Source: Chloroflexota bacterium | GTDB taxonomy: Bacteria > Chloroflexota > FW602-bin22 > JAMCYS01 | Direction of reading: 5' to 3' | Assembly (NCBI GenBank): GCA_021847625.1 | Contig: JAJZQK010000013.1 | Coordinates: 1 to 17,345 of the forward strand | Length of the DNA stretch: 17,345 nt | In this document: positions 1-7,384 of the stretch, one piece after another | Layout: each line of letters starts with the position of its first letter | Numbering within the stretch: the first letter of the stretch is position 1 | Translations under genes and position numbers: made by a program | The notes under the pieces: generated by a model | Told to the model about the DNA's origin: nothing | Database searches by the model: none | The model's input: the letters and a program-made list of their open reading frames with translations, nothing else

Positions 1-1
1 G

Positions 2-205
2 AACGACAATGTGCTTGCCGCCTTGCGGGAGACGGCGACCTCGCTCAGCGCCAACGGGCGAACGGTAACGGCGGCCGTGGGCACGGAGGAAGCCATCCCC
101 CGCCTGGCGGCGGCGGTGATCGAGAATGGCGGCCTCCTCTACGAGCTGACGCCCCACCGCCATTCCCTGGAAGACCTATTCGTGCGGGTGATCGAGGAGG
201 AATAA
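2..205 (+). CDS. ABC transporter ATP-binding protein, C-terminal end (partial)
   Basis: Only the last 67 codons are in the window; the reading frame is open from base 2, so the gene begins to the left. The tail ends in a PHRHSLEDLFVRVIEEE-like stretch, typical of the C-terminal extension of ABC-2 type export ATPases, where an SLE-x-x-F motif follows a small alpha/beta fold. No Walker or signature motif is visible because the nucleotide-binding core is missing. The stop codon lies 5 bases before the membrane permease gene, and that gene's ribosome site (GAGGAGG) is inside the last codons here, so the two are almost certainly one operon and one transporter. Assignment rests on the tail motif and the neighbour; the substrate is unknown. 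Confidence 0.75.
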   Translation, partial: NDNVLAALRETATSLSANGRTVTAAVGTEEAIPRLAAAVIENGGLLYELTPHRHSLEDLFVRVIEEE

Positions 206-210
206 GCAAG

Positions 211-1050
211 ATGATGGTTCTGGCTATCGCCCGCTTCACCTTCCGCGAAGCCGTGCGCAAGAAAGTGCTGCTGGGCGCCGTGGTGCTCAGCGTCGGCTTC
301 CTGGTGCTGTTTGCCCTGGGCGACCAGTTCGCCTACCAGGACTTCACGAGCCATCCCACGCCCACCAGTGTTACCTATCGTCCGATCGTGGGCAATGCGA
401 TGGGGCTGGCTGGCCTCTACGTGGTGAACTTCCTCGCCGGCCTCCTGGCCATCTTCACGGCGGTGGGCACCATCTCCAGCGAGGTGGACTCCGGCACTCT
501 CCACGCCATCCTCCCCAAGCCGATCAGTCGCTGGGAGGTCGTGCTCGGCAAGTGGCTGGGCTTCGCGGTGATGCTGTGCATCTACCTGTCGGCGATGGCG
601 GCGGGCGTGATGCTCAGCATCTACGTCACCTGGAACGTGGTCCCGCCGCAGCCCGCGGCGGGCATCGCCTTGATGTGCCTGTCTACGCTCCTGCTGCTCT
701 CGCTGACCGTGCTGGGCAGCACCATCATGCCCACCGTCGCCAACGGCATCGTCATCTTCCTGCTTTACGGCGTGGGACTGATGGGTGGCTTCGTCGAGCA
801 GATTGGCTCGCTCGTAGAGAACCAGACGATGGTGAACATAGGGATCATCACGAGCCTCGTCATTCCCAGCGACGTCCTCTGGAAGATGGCCTCGAGCGTG
901 CTGCAACCAACCGAGATGTTGGCGCGGTCGGTGATGACGCCCTTCTTCGGCGGCTCGCCCCCCAGCACGGCGATGATCGTCTATGCCCTCGTCTACACCG
1001 CCGCCGCCGTGGTCGCGGCCACGGTCCTTTTCCGACGGCGCGATTTGTAA
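211..1050 (+). CDS. ABC-2 type transporter permease
   Basis: This 279-residue integral membrane protein would form the channel for the ATPase just upstream. It begins with the cytoplasmic N-terminal helix pattern of ABC-2 permeases (IARFTFREAVRKKVLL, about residues 5-21). Six hydrophobic segments follow at about 19-37, 66-88, 115-137, 152-172, 176-196 and 253-274. A conserved ISSEVDSGTLHAILPKPISR stretch (88-107) sits between helices 2 and 3; the 'E-x-x-SGT-x-x-x-LPKPISR' pattern is typical of this family, including NosY-like exporters. The protein ends in FRRRDL, a common positively charged C-terminus. The ATG is preceded by GAGGAGG within the upstream gene, which supports the start and translational coupling. 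Substrate cannot be deduced. Confidence 0.88.
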   Translation: MMVLAIARFTFREAVRKKVLLGAVVLSVGFLVLFALGDQFAYQDFTSHPTPTSVTYRPIVGNAMGLAGLYVVNFLAGLLAIFTAVGTISSEVDSGTLHAILPKPISRWEVVLGKWLGFAVMLCIYLSAMAAGVMLSIYVTWNVVPPQPAAGIALMCLSTLLLLSLTVLGSTIMPTVANGIVIFLLYGVGLMGGFVEQIGSLVENQTMVNIGIITSLVIPSDVLWKMASSVLQPTEMLARSVMTPFFGGSPPSTAMIVYALVYTAAAVVAATVLFRRRDL

Positions 1051-1054
1051 GTTG

Positions 1055-1076
1055 CCGGCCGGCAGTCGCCGACCGG
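1055..1076 (+). terminator. GC-rich hairpin after the ABC permease gene
   Basis: CCGGCCGGC at 1055-1063 pairs with GCCGACCGG at 1068-1076 with one mismatch and a 4-base loop, starting four bases after the permease stop codon. There is no T-run after it, so it is a weak candidate for an intrinsic terminator; it may only mark the transcript end or be a chance GC palindrome. Confidence 0.3.
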
Positions 1077-1135
1077 CCTAGCGTAGGCGCCGCTGCCAGG
1101 GAACGACGCGGCGCCCCAAGAGGGGAATAGCGAGC

Positions 1136-1600
1136 GTGAAGACAGAGGAGAAGATCAAGAGCCTTGGCCTGACCCTGCCCTCGTCCCCTAGCCCGGTCGC
1201 CAACTACGTCGGCGCCGTGCGCACGGGCAATCTGCTGTTCATCTCCGGGCATGGCCCTCACGTGGCGGGCGAGGGCCCTCGGTACATCGGCAAGCTGGGC
1301 CGCGACCTGGGCGTTGAGGAGGGCTACGCGGCGGCACGCCAGGTCTGCCTCAATTGCCTGGCGACCGTCAAGGCCAGCCTCGGCGACCTCGACAAGGTGC
1401 AGCGGGTGGTGAAGCTGCTGGGCTTCGTCAACAGCGCCGCGGGCTTCCAGGACCAGCCCAAGGTGATCAACGGCGCCTCCGACCTGCTGGTGGAGATCTT
1501 CGCCGACCGCGGGCGGCACGCTCGCTCGGCGGTAGGCATGGCCGAACTGCCCGGCGGCATCGCCGTCGAGGTCGAGATGGTGCTGGAAGTGGCGGACTGA
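1136..1600 (+). CDS. RidA/YjgF/UK114 family protein
   Basis: The 154-residue product belongs to the RidA superfamily, whose founder hydrolyses reactive enamine/imine intermediates made by PLP enzymes. It is of the longer subtype starting LGLTLPSSPSPVANYV, followed by RTGNLLFISGHGP (29-41). Near the end is the RHARSAVGMAELPGG block (127-141). R130 in this block matches the catalytic arginine that contacts substrate carboxylate in active RidA proteins, so deaminase activity is possible. A conserved DLDKVQRVVKLLGFV segment (84-98) also fits. The start is GTG with AGGGG about 11 bases upstream; length is normal for this subtype. It stands alone between the ABC exporter and nfo, 85 bases after the permease. 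Exact substrate is unknown, since many subtypes in this superfamily have lost deaminase activity. Confidence 0.88.
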   Translation: MKTEEKIKSLGLTLPSSPSPVANYVGAVRTGNLLFISGHGPHVAGEGPRYIGKLGRDLGVEEGYAAARQVCLNCLATVKASLGDLDKVQRVVKLLGFVNSAAGFQDQPKVINGASDLLVEIFADRGRHARSAVGMAELPGGIAVEVEMVLEVAD

Positions 1601-1643
1601 GGCCGGGCCCTAAACTGAAGCCTTGGGAGGAGGGGTCGCGGGC

Positions 1644-2579
1644 ATGCGGATAGGCGCTCACGTGTCGATCGAAGGGGGCCTGAGCCGGGCCGTCGAGCGC
1701 GCCGTCGCCATCGGCGCCGAGTGCCTGCAGATGTTCGTCAGCCCGCCCCAGTCGTGGCGACCGCCCTCCCACGGCGCGGAGGCCGTCGCCGAGTTCAAGG
1801 CCAGCCGCCGGGCGGCGGACGTCTGGCCCTTGTTCCTGCACACCGTCTACCTGCTCAACCTGGCCTCCGCCAAGGCTTCCCTGCGGGCCAGCTCGCTGGA
1901 GTCGCTGGTCGCCTACCTGGAGTGGGGAGAGAATCTGGAGGCCGACGGCGTCATCACCCACCTGGGGAGCGCCCGCGACATGGGGCCGGCGGAGGCCGAG
2001 GCGGCGATAGTGGAGGCGCTCGGCCGGGCGCTGGAGGCCGCCCGGGGCGACGTGCCCCTCCTCATGGAGACCACCGCCGGCCCGGGCAAGGTCTTCGGCA
2101 GCACCTTTCAGGAGCTCGGCGCGGTCCTCAACCGGCTCGGCCGGCCCGTCCGTCTTCGCGTCTGCCTGGACACCGCCCACGTCTACGCCAGCGGCCTCTA
2201 CGACGGGACGGCCGGCGGGCTAGAGCGGATGCTCGCCTCCTTCGAGGCGGAGATCGGCCTCGACCGCCTCACCGCCATCCACCTGAACGATTCCAAGAGC
2301 GCCTTTGGCTCGCGCGTCGACCGGCATGCCAACGTGGGGGAAGGGCGGCTGGGCGTGCGCGGCCTGCGCCCGTTCTTCCAGCACCCCGCCCTGCAGAACC
2401 TGCCTTTCATCCTGGAGGTGCCCGGACGCGAGAAGCGGGGCGCCGACAAGCGCAACGTCGAAGCGGCGTGGGCGCTCACCGAGGCGCAGGAGGACGAGAC
2501 GGGCGAGCCCGAGCCGGACGATCCGTCCGCTGCGGGAGGACCGTTCCGGAGAAGGTGGCTATCTAGCCTTCGCCCTTAG
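1644..2579 (+). CDS. nfo: Endonuclease IV (AP endonuclease), DNA base-excision repair
   Basis: This 311-residue protein is a zinc-dependent TIM-barrel endonuclease that cuts DNA 5' of abasic sites. All nine metal ligands of the Nfo family can be placed: H66, H106, E142, D176, H179, H213, D226, H228 and E258, in the motifs THLGS, METTAGPG, CLDTAHVYASG, HLNDSKS, DRHANVGEG and ILEVPG. The start chosen is ATG 1644 (MRIGAHVS), which has GGGAGGAGGGG 9-19 bases upstream and matches the family N-terminus; an in-frame extension to 1623 would overlap that ribosome site. The C-terminus runs about 30 residues past the usual end (after about residue 280) with an acidic then basic low-complexity tail, just before the palindromic repeat patch. 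It converges with hemL. Confidence 0.95.
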   Translation: MRIGAHVSIEGGLSRAVERAVAIGAECLQMFVSPPQSWRPPSHGAEAVAEFKASRRAADVWPLFLHTVYLLNLASAKASLRASSLESLVAYLEWGENLEADGVITHLGSARDMGPAEAEAAIVEALGRALEAARGDVPLLMETTAGPGKVFGSTFQELGAVLNRLGRPVRLRVCLDTAHVYASGLYDGTAGGLERMLASFEAEIGLDRLTAIHLNDSKSAFGSRVDRHANVGEGRLGVRGLRPFFQHPALQNLPFILEVPGREKRGADKRNVEAAWALTEAQEDETGEPEPDDPSAAGGPFRRRWLSSLRP

Positions 2580-2645
2580 CGCAGACGGCCGGCCAGGCCA
2601 CCGCCTCAGGCAGGCAGGGGTAAGGATCGTATCCCATCGGAGACA

Positions 2646-2831
2646 GCGCCCTGAGGGGCGCCGGGCGGCAGGGGACAAGCCCCTGCCCTACGGGCTGCAA
2701 CGGCGCCCTTCCGCAGACAGCTGGGGCAGGCGGCGCGGCGCCGGTGGACGCAGCCAGCGGCAACGGCGCTCTACCTCGGACACGTAGGGCAGGCCCTTGT
2801 GGCCTGCCGCCCGGCCGGCGTCGAGCCGGCC
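2646..2831. repeat. Composite palindromic repeat, copy 1, in the nfo/hemL convergent gap
   Basis: The 294-base gap 2580-2873 has no credible gene but is full of hairpins. Unit A (2646-2691) holds GCGCCC-TGAG-GGGCGC and GGCAGGGG-ACAAG-CCCCTGCC (2667-2687). Unit B (2774-2831) holds GGCAGGCC-CTTGT-GGCCTGCC (2788-2808) and GGCCGGC-GTCGA-GCCGGCC (2813-2831). Both units occur again, inverted, at 9942-10062. Unit B matches at 56 of 58 positions; unit A matches with two substitutions and one indel in 46. The spacer between A and B is 82 bases here against 18 in the other copy. No T-run follows any stem. The structure resembles REP/BIME-type dispersed palindromes; a role at transcript ends is inference from its position between convergent genes. 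Confidence 0.85.
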
Positions 2832-2873
2832 TCTCACGCTCTCCTGTGTCAGCCGAATGCCCGCGTACGCGCG

Positions 2874-4160
2874 CTATGCCACGGCCTTGAAGGCGGCTTC
2901 GGCCGCGGCGATAGTACGGTCGATATCCCCATCGCTGTGGGCGAGCGAGACGAAGGCTGCCTCGAACTGCGAGGGCGCCAGGTACACGCCGTTCTCCAGC
3001 ATGGCGTGAAAGAAGCGCCCGTACTTGCCGGCATCGGCCCTCTTGGCGGTGACGTAGTCCCGCACGGGTTGGTCGGCGAAGAACGTACACATCAGCGAGC
3101 CGACGCGGGTCTGGTAGATGGGAACCCCCGCCGCCCGGGCGGCCTGGCCGATGCCGTCGGCCAGGCGCCCTGCTTTGCGCTCCAGGTCCTCGTAGGCGCC
3201 GGGACGTTGGAGGATGCGCAGGGTGGCGATGCCGGCCGCCATCGCCAGCGGGTTGCCGGAGAGTGTGCCGGCCTGGTACACGGGGCCGATGGGGGCCATC
3301 ATCTCCATGATGTCGCGCCGGCCGCCGTAGGCGCCCACGGGCAGGCCGCCGCCGATGATCTTGCCTAGGCAGGTGAGGTCGGGGGTGATGCCGTAGAGTG
3401 ATTGGGCACCGCCGTAGGCCACGCGAAAACCGGTGATCACCTCGTCGAAGATCAGGAGGGCCCCATCCTTCTGCGTCAGGTCCCTGAGCCCCTTCAGAAA
3501 GCCCTTGGCGGGTGGGATCACGCCCATGTTGGCCGCCACGGGCTCCAGGATGATCGCCGCTATCTCGGCGGGGTAGCGGGCGAAGATTTGCTCCACCGTG
3601 GCCAGATCGTTGTAGGGAGCGGAGATGGTGTTCTCGGCGGCCGAGGCCGGCACGCCCGGGCTATCGGGGGCGCCGAGGGTCATCACACCGGAACCTGCCT
3701 TCACGAGGAGCATATCCGCGTGGCCGTGGTAGTTGCCCTCGAACTTCACGATCTTGTCGCGCTTGGTGAAGGCTCGCGCCAGGCGCAGGGCGGTCATCGT
3801 CGCCTCGGTGCCCGAGTTCACGAAGCGAACCATCTCGATGGACGGCACCGCCTCCACCACCATCTTGGCCAGCGCCGTCTCCGCCACCGTGGGCGCGCCG
3901 TAGCTCGTGCCCCGCTCGGCGGCCTCCTTGATCGCCGCCACGACCTCCGGGTTGGCGTGCCCGGCGATGAGCGGCCCCCATGACGACACGTAGTCGACGT
4001 ACTCGTTGCCGTCCACGTCGATTACCTTCGCCCCCGCGGCGCGGCTGATGAAGAGCGGCTGGCCGCCAACGGAACCGAACGCCCGCACCGGGCTGTCGAC
4101 GCCGCCGGGGATGTACCTCTGCGCCTCCGCGTACAAGGTCTGCGATTTATCGGTCTTCAC
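2874..4160 (-). CDS. hemL: Glutamate-1-semialdehyde 2,1-aminomutase
   Basis: This 428-residue PLP enzyme converts glutamate-1-semialdehyde to 5-aminolevulinate, the last step of the C5 route to haem and other tetrapyrroles. It shows the whole class-III aminotransferase pattern: [13 protein letters not shown] near the N-terminus (16-28), [15 protein letters not shown] (115-129, phosphate binding), NYHGHAD (143-149), the FDEVITGFR block (238-246, aspartate to the PLP ring nitrogen) and [16 protein letters not shown] (265-280) with K267 as the Schiff-base lysine. Length is normal. The start is GTG with GGGAGG 8 bases upstream. It lies 29 bases after rfbB on the same strand and is probably cotranscribed from the rfbB promoter; no other haem gene is in the window. 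Downstream it meets the palindromic repeat patch. Confidence 0.97.
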   Translation of the reverse strand: MKTDKSQTLYAEAQRYIPGGVDSPVRAFGSVGGQPLFISRAAGAKVIDVDGNEYVDYVSSWGPLIAGHANPEVVAAIKEAAERGTSYGAPTVAETALAKMVVEAVPSIEMVRFVNSGTEATMTALRLARAFTKRDKIVKFEGNYHGHADMLLVKAGSGVMTLGAPDSPGVPASAAENTISAPYNDLATVEQIFARYPAEIAAIILEPVAANMGVIPPAKGFLKGLRDLTQKDGALLIFDEVITGFRVAYGGAQSLYGITPDLTCLGKIIGGGLPVGAYGGRRDIMEMMAPIGPVYQAGTLSGNPLAMAAGIATLRILQRPGAYEDLERKAGRLADGIGQAARAAGVPIYQTRVGSLMCTFFADQPVRDYVTAKRADAGKYGRFFHAMLENGVYLAPSQFEAAFVSLAHSDGDIDRTIAAAEAAFKAVA

Positions 4161-4189
4161 CTAATCTACCTCCCAGCCGGTTGGGCGGC

Positions 4190-5224
4190 TCATGATGTCG
4201 CCTGCGGCTGATCGTTCTGCTGGCGATGGGCGTAGTTGCGCCGGTAATACTCGCCGTAGTCGGCGGTTCGCAGCTTCCGCCACCACCACTCGTTCTCGAC
4301 GTACCAGATCACCGTCTGCCGCATGGCGTCGGCGAACTGATGCTGCGGTCGCCACCCCAGGGCGGCTATCTTGGCGCAGTCGAGACTGTAGCGGCGGTCG
4401 TGACCGGGACGGTCCGTAACGAACGTGATCAGCGAGCGCGGCTTGTCGAGCAGCCGCAGGATCGTCTCCGTGACCTCGAGGTTGGTCCGCTCGTTGCCGC
4501 CACCGACGTTGTAGGCCTGGCCGGGGTGGCCCTCGTGCAGCACTAGGTCAACCGCCGAACAGTGGTCCACCACGTAGAGCCAATCGCGCACGTTAAGCCC
4601 GTCGCCGTACAGCGGCAAGGGCTTGTCCTCGAGGGCGTTGGTCACGAACACGGGGATGACCTTCTCGGGGTACTGGTAAGGGCCGAAGGTATTCGAGCCG
4701 CGCGTCACCAGTACCGGCAGGTGGTACGTCTCGTAATAGGCCTGCACCATCATCTCGCCGCCGACTTTGCTCGCCGAATAGGGACTGCGCGGACGCAGAG
4801 GGTCGTCCTCGCGGGACGAGCCCTGCTCCACCGAGCCGTACACCTCGTCGGTGCTGACCTGAAGAAAGCGCACGCGCCCGTTCTGCCGCCGCACGGCTTC
4901 TAGCAGGACGTAGACGCCAAACACATCGGTGTTGATAAAGCTGCCAGGATCGAGCAGCGAACGGTCGACGTGCGTCTCGGCGGCGAAGTTGACGACGGCG
5001 TCGGCCTCGGCTACCAGGGGCTCGACGACCGCCGCGTCGCAGATGTCGCCCTGTACGAAGCGATAACGGGGGTTCTCCGCCACGGGCAGCAGGTTGTCTA
5101 GGTTGCCCGCGTAGGTCAGTTTATCCAAGACCACGACGCGGTAGTCGGGATGCTTGGCGAGCATCTCGCGAACGAAGCAGCTGCCGATGAAACCGGCGCC
5201 ACCTGTGACTAGTATGGTAGTGAT
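4190..5224 (-). CDS. rfbB: dTDP-glucose 4,6-dehydratase, probable ATC start
   Basis: This extended short-chain dehydrogenase makes dTDP-4-keto-6-deoxyglucose, the branch point to rhamnose and other deoxysugars for surface polysaccharide. The NAD-binding loop TGGAGFIG (7-14), LDKLTYAGN, STDEVYGS (T125-D126-E127) and the YSASK pair Y149/K153 are all present. The first ATG (at 5164) would delete the Rossmann loop, so the true start is upstream. No in-frame ATG, GTG or TTG was found there within about 70 bases. An ATC at 5222-5224 lies 6 bases after a perfect AGGAGG (5231-5236) and gives the typical N-terminus (M)TTILVTGGAGF and 344 residues. Either ATC is used or an ATG was lost by mutation or sequencing error. 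No rfbA, rfbC or rfbD is adjacent; hemL follows. Confidence 0.93.
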   Translation of the reverse strand: MTTILVTGGAGFIGSCFVREMLAKHPDYRVVVLDKLTYAGNLDNLLPVAENPRYRFVQGDICDAAVVEPLVAEADAVVNFAAETHVDRSLLDPGSFINTDVFGVYVLLEAVRRQNGRVRFLQVSTDEVYGSVEQGSSREDDPLRPRSPYSASKVGGEMMVQAYYETYHLPVLVTRGSNTFGPYQYPEKVIPVFVTNALEDKPLPLYGDGLNVRDWLYVVDHCSAVDLVLHEGHPGQAYNVGGGNERTNLEVTETILRLLDKPRSLITFVTDRPGHDRRYSLDCAKIAALGWRPQHQFADAMRQTVIWYVENEWWWRKLRTADYGEYYRRNYAHRQQNDQPQATS

Positions 5225-5230
5225 AGCAGA

Positions 5231-5275
5231 CCTCCTGGGGAAAGTGCGTCTCGCCCGAGGATCAGCCCCCAGGAG
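5231..5275 (-). promoter_or_regulatory. rfbB leader hairpin that covers the ribosome binding site
   Basis: On the - strand the leader carries CTCCTGGGG (5267-5275) and, 26 bases later, CCCCAGGAG (5232-5240). They form a perfect 9-bp stem whose second arm includes almost all of the AGGAGG ribosome site of rfbB. Folding would block translation initiation, so this could be a translational control or an RNA thermometer-like element. That is inference; no known riboswitch consensus was recognised in the short loop. Confidence 0.45.
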
Positions 5276-5288
5276 AGAGGACAGGGCG

Positions 5289-5318
5289 ATTATAGGTAAA
5301 CCCCCGGGAGAGTGTCAA
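5289..5318 (-). promoter_or_regulatory. Consensus sigma-70 promoter for rfbB-hemL
   Basis: On the - strand TTGACA (5313-5318) and TATAAT (5289-5294) are both perfect consensus, with an 18-base spacer. The predicted transcript start is near 5282, which gives a leader of about 58 bases to the rfbB start. It fires away from the DsrE-family gene. Confidence 0.8.
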
Positions 5319-5416
5319 GCGCAAGTATTAGCCATTGAAAACCATGCTACCTAGCCCGCCCAAGACCGCTGCGCGCTTGATAGGCTGCCAAGGCGTACGT
5401 TCCTTCGCGAAAGGGG

Positions 5417-5422
5417 TATAAT
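5417..5422 (+). promoter_or_regulatory. Possible -10 element for the DsrE-family gene
   Basis: A perfect TATAAT lies about 80 bases before the chosen GTG start at 5502. No -35 hexamer sits 16-18 bases upstream; a TTGATA at 5377 is 34 bases away, too far. There is no TGn extension. The call rests on the -10 alone. Confidence 0.35.
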
Positions 5423-5501
5423 GGCCTCGGTTCCAGGCAAGCGAACCAGGACCCGGCGCCCGGGTCCCGGTCAACCAGGCAACACACGGGAGGAAGTCAT
5501 C

Positions 5502-5861
5502 GTGACCGCAGACGAGTCTCAAGAGAAGAACAAGCTGGCCGTGATCTGGTCGGCGCGCGACCGCGAGGTGGCCCTGAACATGGTCTTTATGTACACCAAG
5601 AACTCGAAGCTCAGGGGCTGGTGGGACCAGGTCCGTTTGATCATCTGGGGGCCATCGGCGGAATTGCTCGCGCAGGACGAGGGTCTGCAGACGGAGCTCG
5701 CAGTGATGCGGGAGGCCGGCGTGGAGCTGCAAGCCTGCAAGTCGTGCAGCGACAGGTACGGCGTTTCCGAGAAGCTGGCAGAGCTGGGGGTCGACGTCAT
5801 CTACATGGGCGTGCCCCTCACCGAGTACCTGAAGGGTGACTGGGCCGTCCTCACCTTCTGA
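5502..5861 (+). CDS. DsrE-family protein with a CxxC motif
   Basis: The predicted 119-residue cytoplasmic protein has the alternating strand/helix layout of the DsrE/DsrF fold: KLAVIWSARD (11-20), QVRLIIWGPSAELLA (44-58), VMREAGVELQACKSC (68-82) and LGVDVIYMGVPLTEYL (95-110). Proteins of this fold often handle sulfur or act as small redox/relay subunits. C79 and C82 form a CKSC pair at the place where sulfur-carrying DsrE homologues have their reactive cysteine, so a thiol role is plausible but unproven. The GTG at 5502 is preferred because GGGAGGA ends 7 bases upstream. A longer ATG start at 5421 overlaps the TATAAT box and adds an Arg/Pro-rich stretch unlike the family. It stands alone between divergent rfbB and the deacetylase, with no other sulfur gene nearby. 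Confidence 0.8.
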   Translation: MTADESQEKNKLAVIWSARDREVALNMVFMYTKNSKLRGWWDQVRLIIWGPSAELLAQDEGLQTELAVMREAGVELQACKSCSDRYGVSEKLAELGVDVIYMGVPLTEYLKGDWAVLTF

Positions 5862-6054
5862 GGTCGCCATACCCCACTGATTAGGCCCCTTGCGAATGCT
5901 TATCTGTGGAACGTAGTTTGCCATGTTAACGGTAAGGGCCTGCAGTTGGCCATTCGTGGGACGGAGCAAGAAGTCAGCTTTGGAGTAGCAGGGAAGAAGA
6001 ACGCCCCACATGGCCACCAACATCTTCGGCAGGTCTGGCAAGGAGACAAACAAG

Positions 6055-7278
6055 ATGGCCTTGTCGCGCATGGCAAAACTAACCGGCTTGGCGGTCCTTC
6101 TACTATTCGCAATCGGCTTGGTCGCCGAGGTTAGCTTCCAATACCTTGGCCCGATAGTCGCCGCCGCTGCCCTGCGCAGCGGCACACCCGCCTCCGTGGC
6201 CAAGGGCCGGACATCGGCCGTTACCCCGACCGGGACCACGGCCACGGCGTCCTTGACCGGGCCAGCCAAACCGACGGCGCAGGCGAGCCGCACGGCGACG
6301 ACTACCTCCACTCCCGTGCCGCTGGGCGCCGATTGGCAGCAGACGAAGCCCAACGAGTTGGGCCGCATACTGATCCTCGAGTACCACGAGTTGGGGCCAA
6401 TGGAAGGGCGCTGGATGCGTTCCTACGCCAACTTCTGGCATGACCTGGAGATGCTCTACGCCAAGGGCTACAGGCCGATAGGCCTTAACGACATCATCGA
6501 CAACCACATCGACGTGCCGGCGGCCTACAGCCCGGTCGTGCTGACCTTCGACGACTCGTCGCCCATGCAAATGAACTTCCTCCAGAACGCGGACGGCTCG
6601 GTCACGGTCGACCCGCAGAGCGCGGTGGGGATGCTGGAGCGCTTCCACCAGATGCACCCCGACTGGGCACTGAAGGGGACGTTCTTCGTCCTGCCGGGCG
6701 CCGACCATCCCCACGACCTCTTCGGACAGGAGGAGTTCAAGCAGCAGAAGCTGCAGCACCTGGTCAAAGACGGCTTCGAGATTGGCAACCACACCTTCTG
6801 GCACCTGCGGCTCGATAAACTTGATACCAGACAAGCCGTCGACGAGCAGTTGGGGCGCGCCGTGCAGGTGATTCAACAGGCGGTGCCGGGCTATCAGGTA
6901 CGCTCTCTCGCCTTGCCGCTGGGTTTCCTGCCGAAGGACCCCACCTGGGCGTACGCGGGCTCCTACCAAGGCACGGATTTCCGAAATGAGTTGATCATGC
7001 TCGCCACCGGCGGTCCGGCACGGTCGCCGAACGACGCTAAGTTCGACCCCTACGACGTGCCGCGCATCCAGGCAACCAACATGGAGGTGGACTTCGAGAA
7101 AGTCTACGTCGACTACTACGTCCAGCATCCCGATGAGCGCTACGTGAGCGACGGCAACCCCGACCTCGTGGTATTCCCCTCGGCCCTAGCCGGCCGGTTC
7201 AAGACAAAGCCCGGCTATCGGCAGCTGCAGCTGCCGCCCGCCGTGGCCCAAGACTACACGGCCGTGAAGGTGCGATAA
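6055..7278 (+). CDS. Membrane-anchored polysaccharide deacetylase (NodB domain)
   Basis: The protein (407 residues) should remove N- or O-acetyl groups from a cell-wall or surface glycan outside the membrane. An N-terminal hydrophobic helix (about residues 8-28) is followed by a Thr/Ala/Pro linker (about 43-90) and the catalytic domain. The NodB motif 1 is VVLTFDDSSP (D166, D167), with Ser where TFDDG has Gly. Motif 2 is GNHTFWH with metal-binding H246 and H250. An EYHELG block (109-114) opens the domain, as is common in this family. The ATG at 6055 is preferred because AAGGAG lies 9 bases upstream; an in-frame ATG at 6010 would add 15 residues. It follows the DsrE gene by 193 bases. Closeness to rfbB hints at surface polysaccharide work but this is weak. 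Confidence 0.88.
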   Translation: MALSRMAKLTGLAVLLLFAIGLVAEVSFQYLGPIVAAAALRSGTPASVAKGRTSAVTPTGTTATASLTGPAKPTAQASRTATTTSTPVPLGADWQQTKPNELGRILILEYHELGPMEGRWMRSYANFWHDLEMLYAKGYRPIGLNDIIDNHIDVPAAYSPVVLTFDDSSPMQMNFLQNADGSVTVDPQSAVGMLERFHQMHPDWALKGTFFVLPGADHPHDLFGQEEFKQQKLQHLVKDGFEIGNHTFWHLRLDKLDTRQAVDEQLGRAVQVIQQAVPGYQVRSLALPLGFLPKDPTWAYAGSYQGTDFRNELIMLATGGPARSPNDAKFDPYDVPRIQATNMEVDFEKVYVDYYVQHPDERYVSDGNPDLVVFPSALAGRFKTKPGYRQLQLPPAVAQDYTAVKVR

Positions 7279-7304
7279 CTCCCACAGTCTGGCCGTCAGT
7301 ATGA

Positions 7305-7335
7305 TGGGGCCCGGGAACAATCTCGCCGGGCCCCA
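7305..7335 (+). terminator. Strong hairpin after the deacetylase gene
   Basis: TGGGGCCCGG (7305-7314) and CCGGGCCCCA (7326-7335) form a perfect 10-bp stem with an 11-base loop, 26 bases after the stop codon. No T-run follows, so termination may be factor-dependent or the stem may protect the mRNA end. Confidence 0.5.
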
Positions 7336-7384
7336 CCGTCCGGGGCGGTCTCGACACGGGCGTGCAGAGCCGCCCTTGACTCGC

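Noticed and set aside
139..906. Long antisense frames over the ABC permease and several other genes
   Set aside because: His/Arg/Gln-rich shadow translations of high-GC coding DNA, without family motifs or ribosome sites.
2563..3090. Long - strand open frame across the repeat patch and the end of hemL
   Set aside because: It overlaps hemL in another frame. Its repeated peptide (GRPQGPALRVRGR) comes from translating the palindromic element, and a similar peptide appears from the copy at 9942-9999.
5377..5422. TTGATA and TATAAT before the DsrE gene as a promoter pair
   Set aside because: The spacer is 34 bases, twice the workable distance. Only the -10 is kept, at low confidence.
5880..6054. 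Search for a promoter of the deacetylase gene (TTGCGA-N18-TAGTTT)
   Set aside because: Too many mismatches to consensus to separate from background.
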